In this document: positions 7,162-9,682 of the stretch, in pieces
Layout of the letters: every line of letters begins with the position of its first letter
How positions within the stretch are numbered: the stretch's first letter is position 1
Source: JANPJV01 sp031425695
GTDB lineage: Bacteria > Pseudomonadota > Gammaproteobacteria > Xanthomonadales > SZUA-5
DNA length: 9,682 nt
Assembly (NCBI GenBank): GCA_031425695.1
Contig: JANPJV010000298.1
Coordinates: forward strand, 1-9,682
Direction: 5' to 3'
Made by a program: the position numbers and the translations under genes
Notes under the pieces: model-generated
Seen by the model: the letters and a program-made list of their open reading frames with translations, nothing else
What the model was told of the DNA's origin: nothing
The model's database searches: none

Positions 7162-9324
7162 TCAGTATTGCCACCCTACATTCACCGTCCCCACGCCGCT
7201 CGCCGGAACCGTGTACGAGTGGTTGGCGCCGTTTTCCCAGGTGACGGTGCCGTTCGCGGCAATCTTGATCGCCTTGAACTGGATGACTTTTCCGGCTGGC
7301 AGGCTGACCGTCAGCCACCAGTTGGGATAGGTGGTCGGCGTGGTCAGCATGGCGCCGACGGCCCCGGCCGCGGTGCTCGCCCAGTTGCTGAGCTCGATGG
7401 TGTTGCCGGTCAGATAAATGTTGTCGCCTGGATTGGTCGGCGATGCGTTGTTGACGCTGATCGTGACCGGGATCAGCTTGGCCTGGTAGGCGCTGAAGTT
7501 GAAGGCGTTGGAAGGTGTCGCGCTGCCCGAGCGGGTCACCGTAATCGCGTGTACGCCCTGGCCGATCGCCGGCACGGTCGCCACGACCTGCTGGTCGCTC
7601 CAGCTGGTGATGGCGGCTGCGGTCGCACCAAATTTCACGGAGCCGGAAACGCTGCCGAAGCCCTGCCCCGAGATCACGACCTTGACGCCCGGCTGCGCGG
7701 CGGTGGGCGTGACATTGCCGAGTTGCGGCAGTGACACGGCCGGATCGCGCTGCCAGACCGAAACGCTGTTCGCCGGCAACGAGAAGTTGGTGACGTTCCA
7801 GGCACTGCCATTGACCGTGGTGGCGGTGATCGAGACGCCGCCGACCAGATTCGCCATGTAATCGGTGTACGTCGCGGGCGGCAAGGACGTCACCAGATTG
7901 GTGATGTTCGTCGCCGCGGTGCCCTTGTTGATCGCGACCACGACCACGCTGTCGTAGAACTTGCGCTCGTAAATGTAGACGTCGTTGCTGAGCCAGCGCT
8001 GGGTGACGCCGCCGTAGCCGAGCGCCTCGTTGTTCTTGCGCAGCGTGGAGAGGCTCTTGATCAGCTTGAAGGCGGTCGTCGTTTCGCTGAAGGCCGGCAT
8101 CTTGCGACGATTGTCCGGATCGTCGCCGCCCTCGAGATATTGCTCGGTGCCGTAGTAAACGGTGGGAATTCCCCGCGCGGTCAACACGAATGCGAGGGCT
8201 GCATGCAGATGCTTCTTGTCGTCAGCGCTGGTATCGACGGTCAGGAAGCGCTTGCGATCGTGGTTGTCGACGAAGTTGACGAGGTCATTCTGGTAGGCGA
8301 AATCAGTCTGCTGCGCGGTGACTACGTTGTTGAGACTGGTGAACGCGCCGCCCTGGCCGAAGACGTTGTTGATCGTGGTGAACATCGGGAAATTGAGCGC
8401 GGCGATGCCGCTCTTGTTGCTGAACTTCACGAAGTCCTTGTAGAGCGGATTGTTGCTGTCGTCTGCGACCCATTCGCCGAAGACGAAGCTCTGCTTGGTC
8501 GTGTAGACATGGTTGGACAGGCTGTACTGCCAGCCCCAGTTGACGTGCTTGGTGGCATCGATGCGGAAGGCATCGACGCCGTGGTTCTGCAGGTTGACCA
8601 CCGACGCCTTGAGCAAGGAATCGACCGTCGGCTGCGTCTGGTTGAGATCAGCGAGGTCGTAGATCGTGAAGTACTGCGTCTCGTATGGCGAATCCCATTG
8701 CGCGCCGCCCATGTTGGGGCCGGTCTGGAAGAAGCCGCCGGGATTGCTGGCGTAGGTCGCCTGCAGCACGCCATTGGCTTCGAGCCGGCCATCATCCCCC
8801 GAGCCGCGTACATTCGAATGATTCGGCGCGAAATCGACGATCACCTTGATGCCCGCGTTGTGTGCGGCGGTCACGAAATCATCGAACGGCTGCCACGAGC
8901 GCGCCGAGGTGGTGAAGTGCTCGTCGGGCTTGAGCGTGTCGCGCATCTCGTAGCCGTGATACGGCGCCAGCGAGCCGGCGAGGGCGGTGAGGTTGCGATT
9001 GTCGAGCGGCGAGGTCACCCAGATCGCGCTCACGCCCATGTTCTGCAAGTAGGGCATTTTCGCGGTCAGGCCCTGGAAGTCGCCGCCGAGGTATTTCTGC
9101 AGGTTGGTGCCGGCCGAATCGAACAGCGGATCGGCCGCGTAATTATTCGCGGCACTGGCGTCGAAGAAGCGATCGACGAACACCTGATAGATCACATCCC
9201 GGTTGTAGCCCGGACGCAGCGTCTGCGCTTCGGCAAAGCTCGCCGTCAGGGGCAGCGCCAACAACAACGACAAAGTACGCAACAGCGGCGCAGACGCGCA
9301 GCGATAAGGCAAGAACCCGCTCAT
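7162..9324 (-). CDS. Secreted GH13 alpha-amylase/CGTase-type enzyme with IPT and CBM20 domains
   Basis: This is a 720-residue exported starch-active enzyme. Residues 1-33 are a Sec signal peptide, with likely cleavage after AEA. The GH13 barrel follows with region I DFAPNH (164-169), region II DAFRIDATKH (nucleophile Asp256, plus Arg254, Lys259, His260), region III FGEW (acid/base Glu284) and region IV FVDNHD (Asp356). An all-beta C domain runs to about 528, then an IPT/TIG domain (about 531-612), then a C-terminal CBM20 starch-binding domain (about 613-720) with LTGN, Trp648 and WENG (Trp696). This A-B-C-D-E order is that of cyclodextrin glucanotransferases and maltogenic amylases (GH13_2). 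Tyr222 aligns with CGTase Tyr195, which favours transglycosylation. Product type cannot be settled from sequence. ATG 9324 is preferred over TTG 9327 because GGGGAGAG sits at the right distance from it. Confidence 0.93.
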   Translation of the reverse strand: MSGFLPYRCASAPLLRTLSLLLALPLTASFAEAQTLRPGYNRDVIYQVFVDRFFDASAANNYAADPLFDSAGTNLQKYLGGDFQGLTAKMPYLQNMGVSAIWVTSPLDNRNLTALAGSLAPYHGYEMRDTLKPDEHFTTSARSWQPFDDFVTAAHNAGIKVIVDFAPNHSNVRGSGDDGRLEANGVLQATYASNPGGFFQTGPNMGGAQWDSPYETQYFTIYDLADLNQTQPTVDSLLKASVVNLQNHGVDAFRIDATKHVNWGWQYSLSNHVYTTKQSFVFGEWVADDSNNPLYKDFVKFSNKSGIAALNFPMFTTINNVFGQGGAFTSLNNVVTAQQTDFAYQNDLVNFVDNHDRKRFLTVDTSADDKKHLHAALAFVLTARGIPTVYYGTEQYLEGGDDPDNRRKMPAFSETTTAFKLIKSLSTLRKNNEALGYGGVTQRWLSNDVYIYERKFYDSVVVVAINKGTAATNITNLVTSLPPATYTDYMANLVGGVSITATTVNGSAWNVTNFSLPANSVSVWQRDPAVSLPQLGNVTPTAAQPGVKVVISGQGFGSVSGSVKFGATAAAITSWSDQQVVATVPAIGQGVHAITVTRSGSATPSNAFNFSAYQAKLIPVTISVNNASPTNPGDNIYLTGNTIELSNWASTAAGAVGAMLTTPTTYPNWWLTVSLPAGKVIQFKAIKIAANGTVTWENGANHSYTVPASGVGTVNVGWQY

Positions 9325-9328
9325 CAAA

Positions 9329-9336
9329 CTCTCCCC
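9329..9336 (-). promoter_or_regulatory. Ribosome binding site of the amylase gene
   Basis: Minus-strand GGGGAGAG lies just before the start. GGAG is 6 bases from ATG 9324 but only 3 from the in-frame TTG 9327, so the ATG is the likelier start. Confidence 0.75.
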
Positions 9337-9374
9337 AGTCTGATCACCGCATCGGATCGAAGTGCCGCGAACTC

Positions 9375-9415
9375 AAGTCGAACGCTCCCATTGCAGGAGC
9401 GCCCCATGTCGACTT
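9375..9415. repeat. Nested inverted repeat in the amylase upstream region
   Basis: The outer arms AAGTCGA (9375-9381) and TCGACTT (9409-9415) enclose the inner arms CGCTCC (9383-9388) and GGAGCG (9396-9401) around a 7-base loop. It could be a hairpin in the amylase 5' leader or a decayed REP: the right half (CAGGAGCGCCCC) resembles the common GTAGGAGCGC-type element from memory. On the plus strand, GGAG precedes a 19-codon reading frame (9406-9465) that I do not accept as a gene. Confidence 0.5.
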
Positions 9416-9473
9416 TTGATCAGCAGCGACGCGGGTTGCAGCGTATGAGCGTTGCCGCCGCGTAACAATCGGT

Positions 9474-9487
9474 TGCATACGTATTCA
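9474..9487. promoter_or_regulatory. Candidate LacI-family operator upstream of the amylase
   Basis: TGCATACGTATTCA is a near-perfect palindrome (6 of 7 pairs) with the central CG typical of LacI-family operators. It lies 150 bp upstream of the amylase start. On the minus strand a weak TTTTCA -35-like box (9487-9492) overlaps and precedes it, with no good -10 at the expected place. Control by a sugar-responsive repressor is an inference; no regulator gene is in the window. Confidence 0.4.
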
Positions 9488-9495
9488 TTGAAAAA

Positions 9496-9580
9496 GCGTC
9501 CGCGCGCAGCGCAGACCCATCAAAGGCTTGAGTTGTCCGCGCAGACCACCAAGGGCTTGGGCTTCCCGCTCACAGTCCAC
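9496..9580. repeat. Diverged hairpin repeats related to the left-end array
   Basis: GCGT with arms GTCCGCGC (9498-9505) and GCGCAGAC (9509-9516), loop GCA, followed by CCATC, matches the 37-316 unit. A collapsed copy follows (GTCCGCGCAGAC, 9535-9546), and the tail CACCAAGGGCTTGG echoes the tail of the first (CATCAAAGGCTTG) with a period near 30 bases. A third, weaker echo is at 9574-9584. This looks like a decayed or partly sequenced array. Confidence 0.7.
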
Positions 9581-9589
9581 CAAAAAAGC

Positions 9590-9682
9590 GAACGGGCGCT
9601 CGTGGTGGGGGTGGGCGGTGGGGGGGCGCGGTTTGATTTTTCGGGGACAAAGGGGGGGGCGGCCCGCGGGACCACCACCCGG
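9590..9682. other. Low-complexity, probably error-rich sequence at the window end
   Basis: Runs of G (up to eight or more), GGTGGGGGTGGGCGGTGGG and similar stretches occur with no coding frame or clear repeat unit. The abrupt change in composition next to a repeat suggests a contig end with poor base calls rather than real genomic structure. Apart from the sites listed, positions 9337-9682 hold no supported gene. Confidence 0.6.

Noticed and set aside
8140..9465. 441-codon plus-strand frame opposite the amylase
   Set aside because: It is a shadow frame in GC-rich DNA with no recognisable domain. The opposite strand has all GH13 catalytic motifs.
9406..9465. 19-codon gene after a good Shine-Dalgarno
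   Set aside because: It is too short to judge, lies in a nested inverted repeat resembling a decayed REP, and has no recognisable product.

Overview
The window reads as a stretch of a GC-rich gammaproteobacterial chromosome, most likely of the order Xanthomonadales (Xanthomonadaceae/Rhodanobacteraceae). That placement is inferred from the high GC content, the gene set and the abundant short palindromic repeats, several of which carry the 5' GTAG head typical of REP elements. It was not tested by any search. The right end decays into homopolymer-rich sequence that looks like the end of a contig.

Layout, left to right. Positions 1-316 hold a seven-copy tandem array of a 40-bp unit, each copy able to form a short hairpin. 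The array runs into the nominal start of a TetA-like MFS exporter (293-1600, +). The exporter overlaps a complete recQ DNA helicase gene (1597-3387, +) by 4 bp (ATGA), so the two are probably translationally coupled. A gap with a single REP-type hairpin and a second short hairpin follows. Next is a cytosine-deaminase-family amidohydrolase (3597-4898, +). Between it and the convergent next gene lies an inverted pair of REP elements (4928-5072). On the minus strand are a two-domain LplT-like transporter/PlsC acyltransferase (5107-6996) and, upstream of it, a secreted GH13 alpha-amylase/CGTase-type enzyme with IPT and CBM20 domains (7162-9324). These two are separated by an inverted pair of a different REP family (7068-7146). 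The last 350 bases hold the amylase 5' region, with a candidate LacI-type operator, more hairpin repeats and a poor-quality end.

Functionally the five genes are a mixed housekeeping/accessory set: drug or metabolite efflux, DNA repair, nucleobase-like deamination, lysophospholipid salvage and extracellular starch breakdown. I see no single multi-gene system linking them, and no CRISPR, prophage, transposase, toxin-antitoxin or biosynthetic cluster. The most distinctive content is the palindromic repeats: at least two GTAG-headed REP families, plus a separate hairpin family with constant flanks (GCGT on the left, ACCCA on the right) whose stems differ in sequence but keep pairing. Protein-level points of interest are the CGTase-like active-site Tyr in the amylase, the Asn in place of Asp in the deaminase metal motif, and the TetA-like exporter lacking one acidic residue that is essential in TetA(B).
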